From contig NZ_PZYY01000004.1 in NCBI RefSeq assembly GCF_003047265.1, positions 186,001-250,000 of the forward strand: DNA of 64,000 bases, in the 5' to 3' direction. The position numbers were made by a program, and so were the translations under genes. Shown piece by piece: positions 23,221-29,977 of this stretch. The stretch is from Nocardioides terrigena. GTDB taxonomy: Bacteria; Actinomycetota; Actinomycetes; Propionibacteriales; Nocardioidaceae. A model generated the notes under the pieces. The model saw only the letters and a list, made by a program, of their open reading frames with translations, did not search any database and was not told where the DNA came from. Within the stretch, counting starts at the first letter, position 1; the number at the start of each line of letters is the position of its first letter.

Positions 23221-24008
23221 GCACGATCCCGAACGTCCCCTACCGCCTGCAGTTCAGCGTCGAGGTGCCGGGCACCCCGGAGCAGGTCTGGCAGGCCGTC
23301 GCCACCGCCCGGGGCATGAGCGCCTGGTTCCTGCCGACCGAGATGGAGGAGCGCGCGGGCGGGTCCCTGCACTTCACCATGGGTCCCGAGATGGGCTCGG
23401 ACGGCCACGTCACCGAGTGGGACCCGCCGCGCCGCATCGTCTACGAGGAGGACTGGGCGGCCCTCATGGGCCAGGAGCCGGACGCGCTCAGCCCGCTGAC
23501 CTCCGAGTTCCTCGTCGAGGCGCAGTCCGGCGGCACCTGTGTCGTGCGCGTGACCAGCAGCGGCTTCGGGACCGGCGCCGACTGGGAGTCGGAGTTCTGG
23601 GACGACATGGGCATCAGCTGGAAGCCCTTCTTCGACAACCTGCGCCTCTACCTGTCGCACTTCCCCGGCCAGGAGGCCACCATGCTCGAGGCCACCGCCT
23701 CCCACCCCGGCGAGGCGGAGACGCTCTGGTCGACCCTCCACCACGCGCTCGGGCTGGGTGACGTGGGCTCCGAGGTCGACGTCCGGGGTGCCACCGGCAC
23801 GGTGGAGCGGGTCGGCGAGCGGCAGACGCTGGTCCGGCTCACCGCACCGGTCCCGGGGATGCTCAGCGTCTTCGCGCACGGCGAGGGAGACGGCAGGTCG
23901 GCCACGGGCGTCCGGGCATACCTCTTCTCCCCCGACGCGGCGGACTACGTACGGCGCGAGGAGCCGGGCTGGCAGGCCTGGCTGGACGGGCTCTCCGTCC
24001 CGGCCTGA
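23217..24008 (+). CDS. AHSA1/SRPBCC-domain protein, two-part
   Basis: 263 residues. Residues 8-150 form an AHSA1-type START-like domain (VPGTPEQVWQAVATARGMSAWFLP, WDPPRRIVYEEDW). Residues ~155-255 look like a second, shorter SRPBCC-like half (VRGATGTVERVGERQTLVRLT). Translationally coupled to the ArsR-like regulator. The ligand is unknown. Confidence 0.88.
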   Translation: MSTIPNVPYRLQFSVEVPGTPEQVWQAVATARGMSAWFLPTEMEERAGGSLHFTMGPEMGSDGHVTEWDPPRRIVYEEDWAALMGQEPDALSPLTSEFLVEAQSGGTCVVRVTSSGFGTGADWESEFWDDMGISWKPFFDNLRLYLSHFPGQEATMLEATASHPGEAETLWSTLHHALGLGDVGSEVDVRGATGTVERVGERQTLVRLTAPVPGMLSVFAHGEGDGRSATGVRAYLFSPDAADYVRREEPGWQAWLDGLSVPA

Positions 24009-24062
24009 GCAGCACGCGGCACGCCCGTCCCCGCGGCACCCGTCCCGGCTATCGTCACGGGC

Positions 24063-24674
24063 GTGCCCGGTCGCCAGCCCATCTTCGTGGTCAGCACGAG
24101 CGCGGACGAGGCCGAGCTGCAGCGTGTCCGGGACGACCTGGGGCGCGACCCCGTCGTGCTCACCGCCCCGACGGCCGAGGCAAAGCGGGTGGTCTCCGCC
24201 CTCGGGATCGAGCCCAGGGTCGAAGTGCTGCTGGCGCCGGCGAGCTTCCCCCCTGCCGACCGTGGTCACCGGCTGGACGATCTCGTGCGGCGCGACGCCC
24301 TGCGCGACCGCTTCCGCGACGTCGTCGTCGTGACCGACCCGGCCACCGCGACGCTGCTGCTGCGGGTCCTCGCGCCCGACCAGCTGGCCACGGGAGGCGC
24401 GGTCACGGTGGTGGGCCTGCCACGAGGGGATCGACCGGTCGCCGTACGCCGCGCGGTCGCCGGCGGCGTCGTGCTCGGCGTCGTGACGGGTGTCGCGGAG
24501 CAGCAGGCGGCGGTCCTGGCGTTGCCGGTTGCCGTGGCGGTCGTCGGGCTCGGCGTGCTCCTCGTCCCGCCCTGGCGCCACCTGGGCCGGGAGCTGCTCC
24601 TGGCGGCGGGCATCGCCGTGGCCGTCCTCCTCGTGGTGGTCGCCGGGTCGGCGCGCTTCCCCGGGGGCTGGTGA
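24063..24674 (+). CDS. unrecognised protein with C-terminal membrane helices
   Basis: 203 residues, GTG start (MPGRQPIFVVSTSADEAELQ). Residues 1-125 look soluble, alpha/beta and nucleotide- or Rossmann-like in rhythm, but with no clear motif. Residues ~128-198 contain two to three hydrophobic helices (VAGGVVLGVVTGVA, AVLALPVAVAVVGLGVLLV, ELLLAAGIAVAVLLVVVAG). No homologous family is recognised. It is followed by a hairpin terminator. Confidence 0.65.
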   Translation: MPGRQPIFVVSTSADEAELQRVRDDLGRDPVVLTAPTAEAKRVVSALGIEPRVEVLLAPASFPPADRGHRLDDLVRRDALRDRFRDVVVVTDPATATLLLRVLAPDQLATGGAVTVVGLPRGDRPVAVRRAVAGGVVLGVVTGVAEQQAAVLALPVAVAVVGLGVLLVPPWRHLGRELLLAAGIAVAVLLVVVAGSARFPGGW

Positions 24675-24675
24675 C

Positions 24676-24690
24676 GCTCGGGGACCGAGC
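24676..24690 (+). terminator. hairpin after the membrane-protein gene
   Basis: GCTCGG-GGA-CCGAGC forms a 6-bp stem with a 3-nt loop directly after the stop codon at 24674. There is no clear U-tract. Confidence 0.5.
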
Positions 24691-24787
24691 ACCTCGGCGC
24701 ACGAGTCCCGGCTGCCCACAACCATCACTGCCTACGCGGCGTCATAGCGGCGTTCCCACCGCTCGACGTACACGCCACGGAGGCCCG

Positions 24788-24907
24788 ATGACCAACGCCA
24801 CGAACGCTCACACCGGAGTGAAGAAGGGCCCGGTGGCCGCCTTCACCGCGAGCGACCGCCGCCGTCGTCGTCGGTCCGGCATGCACGTCCCCACACCTCC
24901 GGTCTGA
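24788..24907 (+). CDS. 39-residue ORF with strong ribosome site
   Basis: Starts at ATG 24788 behind an excellent GGAGG (spacing 5). The peptide is MTNATNAHTGVKKGPVAAFT followed by an Arg6 run (SDRRRRRRSG) and a VPTPPV end. It is basic, with no signal peptide or known motif. It lies 40 nt upstream of the glycosyltransferase gene and could be a leader peptide or small DNA/RNA-binding protein. The ribosome site is the main support. Confidence 0.45.
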   Translation: MTNATNAHTGVKKGPVAAFTASDRRRRRRSGMHVPTPPV

Positions 24908-24947
24908 GGCAGCAGATCGTGTCCCCGACCTCCGTCCCCGCGCCTCG

Positions 24948-25973
24948 GTGGATTCGTTGATCTGGACGGTCAGCACCGTCAAGGACACGGTGGCCAACCT
25001 CGAGCGCTTCGTGACCCGCAATCTCGCCGGCGGTGTCGACCACCTCGTCGTCTTCGTGGACGACGACGACGCCGGGTCTCTGGAGCTCCTGTCATCGCAC
25101 CCCCACACCACCGGCATCGCCGCAGGACCGTGGTGGGGGCCGGGTCGCCCGGACGCGCTCAACAGTCGTCAACGCATCGCTGCCAACGCAGTCCGCGCGA
25201 TCGCGGCCGGGCTGGGCGACGTCGCATGGGTCTTCCACATCGACGGCGACGAGGCCATCCAGCTCGATGCTCGACGACTCGCGAGCCTGGGTCCTGACGC
25301 CCGGGCCGTTCGCCTCGAGGTGCTGGAGGCGGTTGCGCAGTGGGACCCGTCCCCCGGGTCCGAGCACCTCTTCAAGAGGAGGCTCGCCAAGGACGACCTG
25401 AACGAGCTCGTCGCACGTGGACTCGTCGACCGACCGCGCAACGACCACTACTTCAACGGTCACGTCAACGGCAAGATCGGCGTCCGCCCGGCGTACGACG
25501 TCTGGCTCGGGATACACCGAGCCATGGACGATCGCCGGCAAGCACTTCCGGCCCTGGAGGCCCCGTGGCTGCGGTTGCTCCACTACGCGACTCCGCCCGG
25601 ACGCGACTTCGAGCGCAAGTGGCGGAACCTCCTCAGCTCAGGAACCCGGGCCACCGTGCGGTCTGCTCGCACGCCCGTCGCAGACGGCCTGCGCGCCACG
25701 ATCGCCGCCGGCGAGCCGATGGGACCAGACGCCCTCCGCAGGGTCTTCGAGGAGACCGTCGCCGACGACGTGCCCTCCCTGCGCGCCCTCGGGGTGCTCG
25801 AGGAGATCGACCCCTGTGCGGTGCAACATGCTCCGACGCCGTACGCCGCGGCGGAGGAGCTCGAGAGTCGGCTGCTGGCTCTGTCTTCCCAGGACAAGCG
25901 CGCCTTCGAGCCCGAGCGAGGCGCCGCTGCGGGTCGAGCCCTCGTCGACGCCTACCCGGGCAAGCCGTCATGA
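24948..25973 (+). CDS. family 2-like glycosyltransferase
   Basis: 341 residues; the start is GTG 24948 or TTG 24957, both without a strong ribosome site. GT-A fold features are WTVSTVKDTVANLERFV, a VFVDDDDAGS strand and the metal/nucleotide motif WVFHIDGDEAIQL, as in GT2/GT92-like enzymes acting on extracellular glycans. The acceptor is unknown. It precedes an exported RTX-repeat protein gene, so a surface function for both is possible. Confidence 0.85.
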   Translation: MDSLIWTVSTVKDTVANLERFVTRNLAGGVDHLVVFVDDDDAGSLELLSSHPHTTGIAAGPWWGPGRPDALNSRQRIAANAVRAIAAGLGDVAWVFHIDGDEAIQLDARRLASLGPDARAVRLEVLEAVAQWDPSPGSEHLFKRRLAKDDLNELVARGLVDRPRNDHYFNGHVNGKIGVRPAYDVWLGIHRAMDDRRQALPALEAPWLRLLHYATPPGRDFERKWRNLLSSGTRATVRSARTPVADGLRATIAAGEPMGPDALRRVFEETVADDVPSLRALGVLEEIDPCAVQHAPTPYAAAEELESRLLALSSQDKRAFEPERGAAAGRALVDAYPGKPS

Positions 25974-26036
25974 CCCCAGACAGAAGGGATCGGAGTGCAG
26001 GCTGCTGCCCCTCCCGCAAGCGCCGACCGGGCGGCG

Positions 26037-26052
26037 GGAACGGCCACAACCC
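26037..26052 (+). repeat. 16-bp direct repeat, left copy
   Basis: GGAACGGCCACAACCC, 64 nt upstream of the RTX-protein start. An identical copy lies at 27465-27480 just after that gene, so the pair brackets exactly one gene. Confidence 0.8.
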
Positions 26053-26115
26053 TTCCTCACCTGGCTGCGTCATACCCGCCGACAACCACTGGTTCGCCCT
26101 ACTCACGGAGGCATG

Positions 26116-27462
26116 ATGCGCAAGGCCACGACGACTCTCACCGGACTGATCGGCCTGCTGGTCCCGCTGGCCGTCGTGGGCGCCATGGGAGCCGGGGCTC
26201 CAGCACACGCCGCCGAGCAGTCGTGCGACGGGCGTCCCGCCACGATCGTCGCGACAGTCCCGACCACCTGGCCGATCATCCCGGTCGTGGGGACGCCGGG
26301 CGACGATGTGATCGTGGGAACGTCGGGGCACGACCGGATCGACGGAGCAGGCGGCAACGACGTGATCTGCGGCCTCGCTGGCGGCGATCACCTCACCGGT
26401 GGGGAGGGTGACGATCGGCTCTTCGGCGGTCTCGACGGCGATTACGACGTCGACAACGGCTACCCGGGTGACCTCCTCGTACCGGGCCCGGGCAATGACC
26501 ACGTCGACATCGGCGTGGACCTCCAGTCGCTCAACCTGTGGGAGGGCGATCCGGTCGACGGCCTCGACCGGATCTCCTACGCGGACTCGGCGGCAGGAGT
26601 CACCGCGGACCTGGCCACCGGGCGGGCCACAGGTGAGGGCCGGGACACCATCGTCGTCGGTGGCGCCTTCGGCGTCATCGGGTCGCCCTTCGACGACCAC
26701 CTCACCGGCACCGATGAGATGAACTTCTTCAAGGCCGGAGCCGGAGCCGACACGATCGTCGCCGGGGATGGCGATGACGTGATCTGGCCCGACGAGACCA
26801 TCCCTGCGGACGGCGCCCCGGAGGATCGGGACGTCGTCGAGGCAGGCGACGGACGCGACCGCATCTCCTTCTCCGGTGGCGACGCCGTCGACGCCGGGCC
26901 GGGCAACGACCATGTGTTCGGCAGCAGCGAGGCACGCGGGTCGGTGAGCGGCGGCACCGGTCGCGACTGGCTCCACATCGAGGGGTCCGGGGCCATGGCG
27001 GTCCGTGGGGGCGCCGGGAACGACCACATCATCGCCACCTACACCCACCGGGGCCGCTACGCCCTCGACGGTGGCAGCGGTCGCGACAACATGTCCGTCC
27101 GCATTGCCTCCACCGTCCCCGAGCAGCGCATCACCGTCGACGTCTCCGAGCGGCGCATCAGTCTTGCCGGGCATCGGGCGTCGGTGCGGCTCAGTGGCGT
27201 GGAGACGTTGCACATGAAGGGCAAGGGACGGAAGAAGACGGGCCTGACCTACATCGGCAGCAACCGGGACGACAGCTTTGCGGTGGGGAGTGCTGCGTTC
27301 TCGGTGCGGGCCCATGGCCTGGGTGGGAATGACAGCCTCGGCGGCGGCAACGGCCGGGACTTCCTTGACGGTGGTCCCGGACGCGACACCCTCGACGGCA
27401 ACGGCGCCGTCGACCGCTGCGTCAATGGCGAGAAGACAAGCCTGTGCGAGATCAGGCGCTAG
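26116..27462 (+). CDS. secreted RTX (hemolysin-type Ca-binding repeat) protein
   Basis: 448 residues. The start is ATG 26116 (an ATG 3 nt earlier is also in frame) after CACGGAGG. The Sec signal peptide RKATTTLTGLIGLLVPLAVV ends near AHA-AEQ. The mature part carries RTX-type GGxGxDxL/I nonapeptides near the N-terminus (GTPGDDVIVGTSGHDRIDG, GAGGNDVICGLAGGDHLTGG) and again near the C-terminus (GLGGNDSLGGGNGRDFLDGG). Between them are degenerate repeats and a beta-rich stretch. There is no enzymatic domain and no type I exporter nearby; the signal peptide implies Sec export. Four Cys (two near each end) could form disulfides. Flanked by a 16-bp direct repeat. Confidence 0.88.
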   Translation: MRKATTTLTGLIGLLVPLAVVGAMGAGAPAHAAEQSCDGRPATIVATVPTTWPIIPVVGTPGDDVIVGTSGHDRIDGAGGNDVICGLAGGDHLTGGEGDDRLFGGLDGDYDVDNGYPGDLLVPGPGNDHVDIGVDLQSLNLWEGDPVDGLDRISYADSAAGVTADLATGRATGEGRDTIVVGGAFGVIGSPFDDHLTGTDEMNFFKAGAGADTIVAGDGDDVIWPDETIPADGAPEDRDVVEAGDGRDRISFSGGDAVDAGPGNDHVFGSSEARGSVSGGTGRDWLHIEGSGAMAVRGGAGNDHIIATYTHRGRYALDGGSGRDNMSVRIASTVPEQRITVDVSERRISLAGHRASVRLSGVETLHMKGKGRKKTGLTYIGSNRDDSFAVGSAAFSVRAHGLGGNDSLGGGNGRDFLDGGPGRDTLDGNGAVDRCVNGEKTSLCEIRR

Positions 27463-27464
27463 AT

Positions 27465-27480
27465 GGAACGGCCACAACCC
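27465..27480 (+). repeat. 16-bp direct repeat, right copy
   Basis: GGAACGGCCACAACCC, beginning 3 nt after the RTX-protein stop codon; identical to 26037-26052, with 1428 nt between the starts of the two copies. Confidence 0.8.
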
Positions 27481-27512
27481 GCGAGCTCCCGCCGTCTGAC
27501 ACCCTGACGCGC

Positions 27513-27899
27513 ATGGACGCCGCATCCCAGGTCATCGAGGCTGCCGAGGCACGGGCGCTCGCCCTGGCCGACGGCGATGCCGACCGGCTGGTCGCCCTTC
27601 TCCACCCGGAGTTCCGGTGGACGGCCCACGTCGGGGAGACCTACGACCGCGCCGAGTACGTCCGTCGCAACACCGAGGGGCACACGGTGTGGCGATCGCA
27701 GACCATGCTCGACCCGCACGTGGTCGTCGTCGACGACACCGCGGTGCTCCGCTGCGAGGTCACCGACGTCGTGCTGTCGGGGGACGACGAGCCAGCGACG
27801 TTCCGGATGCCGATGACGCAGGTGTGGGTGCGCACGGACGGGCGCTGGTCGTGCCTCGGCGGTCACGCAGGCCCGCGCCGGTCGCCGGTGTCCGAGTGA
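27513..27899 (+). CDS. DUF4440/SnoaL-like protein
   Basis: 128 residues from ATG 27513 (MDAASQVIEAAEARALALAD). NTF2-like cone fold: the helix AEARALALADGDADRLVALLHPEFRWT is followed by beta strands ending TQVWVRTDGRWSCLGGHAG. Function unspecific (isomerase-like or ligand binding). Confidence 0.9.
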   Translation: MDAASQVIEAAEARALALADGDADRLVALLHPEFRWTAHVGETYDRAEYVRRNTEGHTVWRSQTMLDPHVVVVDDTAVLRCEVTDVVLSGDDEPATFRMPMTQVWVRTDGRWSCLGGHAGPRRSPVSE

Positions 27900-27900
27900 C

Positions 27901-27918
27901 GGCCCGCGGAGCCGGGCC
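27901..27918 (+). terminator. hairpin after the DUF4440 gene
   Basis: GGCCCG-CGGAGC-CGGGCC begins 1 nt after the stop codon; 6-bp GC stem, 6-nt loop. Confidence 0.55.
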
Positions 27919-27992
27919 CCTCGTCGTCAGCACCTCGCCATCGGAGACCTGACCCTGTCGAGTCCCTGACCGCCGGCCCGAGACCACCCGCC

Positions 27993-28079
27993 GTGCACGG
28001 TGACGGCAGTTGGGCGGGCTCCCCTCGGTCCCGAGCGTGGCCGACGACCGAGACGGCGCCAACTGCCTTCACTGTGCAC
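27993..28079. terminator. large imperfect cruciform between convergent genes
   Basis: The 21-nt outer arms 27993-28013 and 28059-28079 are inverted copies with two mismatches. Inside, CTCGGTC (28024-28030) pairs with GACCGAG (28046-28052). The element ends 4 nt before the MOSC gene stop and follows the DUF4440 terminator. The nested outer/inner design is like the element at 5559-5625, with different sequence. It may be a terminator for the minus-strand gene or a palindromic repeat element. Confidence 0.55.
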
Positions 28080-28082
28080 GCG

Positions 28083-28541
28083 TCAGCGCGCGTCCAGGTC
28101 GACCGCGTCACCGATCCGGATCGAGCCCGACTCGAGCACCCGGCACACCGAGCCGGCCCGACGCCGCAGCGCCTCCTGGGCGCCGGCGCCGATCGTGTCG
28201 TCCAGCAGCTTGCATGGTGCAGCGACCCGCACGACCTCGAGGAGCACGTCGCCGATCCGGATCCGCGCACCGGGCTCCCGCGGCACGACGCCGCCGGTGA
28301 CGGTCAGGTTGCGGCGGGTGAGGGCGGCGGGGATGTCACGACCGAAGACCTCGGCCGACTCGGCCAGCGCGGTCGCGCTCTGCACCGTCACGTGCCGGTG
28401 CTTCGTGCCGTGGTAGCGGTCGCCGACGATCCCCCGCCCGGCCTCGGCCTCCACCTGCTCGACCGAGCGCATCGGCAGCCGGGTCGCCTTGGCCACGTGG
28501 ATCGCGGCGATCGTCGTCGACGAGGGGGACGGTGAGGGCAT
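28083..28541 (-). CDS. MOSC-domain protein
   Basis: 152 residues from ATG 28541 (a GTG 6 nt upstream is possible). A single MOSC (molybdenum cofactor sulfurase C-terminal) domain: GIVGDRYHGTKHRHVTVQ, NLTVTGG, and the conserved Cys in AAPCKLLDD. MOSC-only proteins reduce N-hydroxylated compounds or handle sulfur/Moco. Divergent from an SDR gene. Confidence 0.92.
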   Translation of the reverse strand: MPSPSPSSTTIAAIHVAKATRLPMRSVEQVEAEAGRGIVGDRYHGTKHRHVTVQSATALAESAEVFGRDIPAALTRRNLTVTGGVVPREPGARIRIGDVLLEVVRVAAPCKLLDDTIGAGAQEALRRRAGSVCRVLESGSIRIGDAVDLDAR

Positions 28542-28587
28542 CGACACGAAACGCCACGGTAGTCAGGTGGTGGCTACTGTCGCCGAC

Positions 28588-29274
28588 ATGAGCGCACGCG
28601 AGCTGGACGGGGCCCGGATCGCAGTCGTCGGGGCGAGCGGCGCCCTCGGGTCGCTGGTCTCCCACGAGCTCGTACGCCGCGGCGCGAGGCTGCTGCTCGT
28701 CGGCCGCGACGCGACCCGGCTCGAGGCCCTGGGCATCGACGCCCCCGTGGTGGTGGCCGACATCGGGGACGCCACGGCCGGTGACACCATCGCGGAGGCC
28801 GCGCGGGCGGCGTACGGCGGGCTGGACGGGCTGGTCAACGCGGCCGGCGTCGTCGCCTTCGGCCCGCTCGTGGACACCCCCGACGAGGTGATCGAGGAGC
28901 TCTTCCTCACCAACGTCGTCGGACCCCTCTTCCTCGTCCGCCGCCTGCTGCCGCTGCTGGAGGAGTCGCAGGGCTTCGTCCTCCAGGTCAGCGCGGTCGT
29001 CGCCGAGCGCCCGCTGCCGGGGATGGCGGCGTACTCCGCGAGCAAGGCCGCGCTCAGCGGCGTCGCCACCGCCCTGCGCACCGAGCTGCGCCGGACGAAG
29101 GTCACCGTGCACGACGTCCGGCCGCCGCACACCGAGACCGGTCTCGCCACCCGTCCCCTCTCGGGCCAGGCGCCCGGGCTGCCGCAGGGGCTGGCCCCCG
29201 AGGACGTCGCCCGCCGGATCGTCGACGCGATCGCGATCGGCGAGACCGACCTGGGTGCGGCCGCCTTCGGCTGA
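28588..29274 (+). CDS. SDR-family oxidoreductase
   Basis: 228 residues from ATG 28588. NAD(P) loop VVGASGALGSLVSHELV, then VNAAGVV, catalytic LQVSAVVAE and YSASKAALSG. A classical SDR, about 10-20 residues shorter than average. Substrate unknown. Confidence 0.92.
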   Translation: MSARELDGARIAVVGASGALGSLVSHELVRRGARLLLVGRDATRLEALGIDAPVVVADIGDATAGDTIAEAARAAYGGLDGLVNAAGVVAFGPLVDTPDEVIEELFLTNVVGPLFLVRRLLPLLEESQGFVLQVSAVVAERPLPGMAAYSASKAALSGVATALRTELRRTKVTVHDVRPPHTETGLATRPLSGQAPGLPQGLAPEDVARRIVDAIAIGETDLGAAAFG

Positions 29275-29297
29275 TCGATAATTCTGCACTTCTAGCC

Positions 29298-29321
29298 ATG
29301 GAGTGCAAGAATGCACTCCAT
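29298..29321. promoter_or_regulatory. TetR operator overlapping a start codon
   Basis: ATGGAGTGCA-AGAA-TGCACTCCAT is a perfect 10-4-10 palindrome (29298-29321) covering both candidate ATGs (29311 and 29320) of the TetR gene. A GATAAT -10-like hexamer lies at 29276-29281. Binding there would block initiation directly, i.e. autorepression. Confidence 0.8.
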
Positions 29322-29913
29322 GACCCAGAGTGCAACGCGTCGCGAGCAGCGGCGGCTGCAGACCGAGCGCCGCATCACGGTGTGCGCACAGCGCCTCACC
29401 GAGGAGCTCGGGCTGGACGGCTTCACCATGGACGAGCTCGCCGAGGCCGCCGACGTGTCCCGCCGGACGCTGTTCAACTACTTCCCCAGCAAGATCGACG
29501 CCGTCCTCGGCAACCCTCCGCAGATCCCCGAGAGCGCCGTCACCACCTTCCTCGAGGGCGGGCCGCACGGTCACCTCGTCGACGACGTCGGCGAGCTGGC
29601 CTCGGTGTTCCTCAGCTCCGAGCTCCTCACCCGCGAGGAGATGGAGCGGGGTCGTCGCCTCGTCACCACCACGCCGCGCTTGATCATGGCCGCCCACGAG
29701 CGCTTCGAGCAGCTCACCGGGGAGTTCGTCGACGTGATCCTCGCCCGCGAGGGGAACGACTTCGGTGCCGAACGTGCCCGCCTGCTGCTCCGGCTCCTCG
29801 TCGCCCTCTTCGACGGGTGCATGACGTCCGACGGCGGCGACCCGGACCTCGAGGTCCCCCTCGCCGACGTCTTCACCGAGCAGCTCCGCATGGCCCGCGA
29901 CCTGCTCGCCTGA
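29311..29913 (+). CDS. TetR-family regulator of the MMPL exporter
   Basis: 200 residues; the start is ATG 29311 or 29320, both inside the operator, so the mRNA leader is very short. HTH DELAEAADVSRRTLFNYFPSK, then a helical ligand domain. It is 64 nt upstream of the MMPL transporter, the standard TetR-MMPL pairing, so it likely controls that exporter as well as itself. Confidence 0.93.
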   Translation: MHSMTQSATRREQRRLQTERRITVCAQRLTEELGLDGFTMDELAEAADVSRRTLFNYFPSKIDAVLGNPPQIPESAVTTFLEGGPHGHLVDDVGELASVFLSSELLTREEMERGRRLVTTTPRLIMAAHERFEQLTGEFVDVILAREGNDFGAERARLLLRLLVALFDGCMTSDGGDPDLEVPLADVFTEQLRMARDLLA

Positions 29914-29977
29914 CCACCGGGGCACCACCCCCGTTCCACCCCCTGATCCGTCCCTCATCACCCGACCTGGAGCCCTC

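Noticed and set aside
24675..27500. Genomic island by foreign composition
   Set aside because: The stretch looks slightly less biased and has a direct repeat, but there is no integrase, tRNA or transposase; too weak without a computed GC profile.
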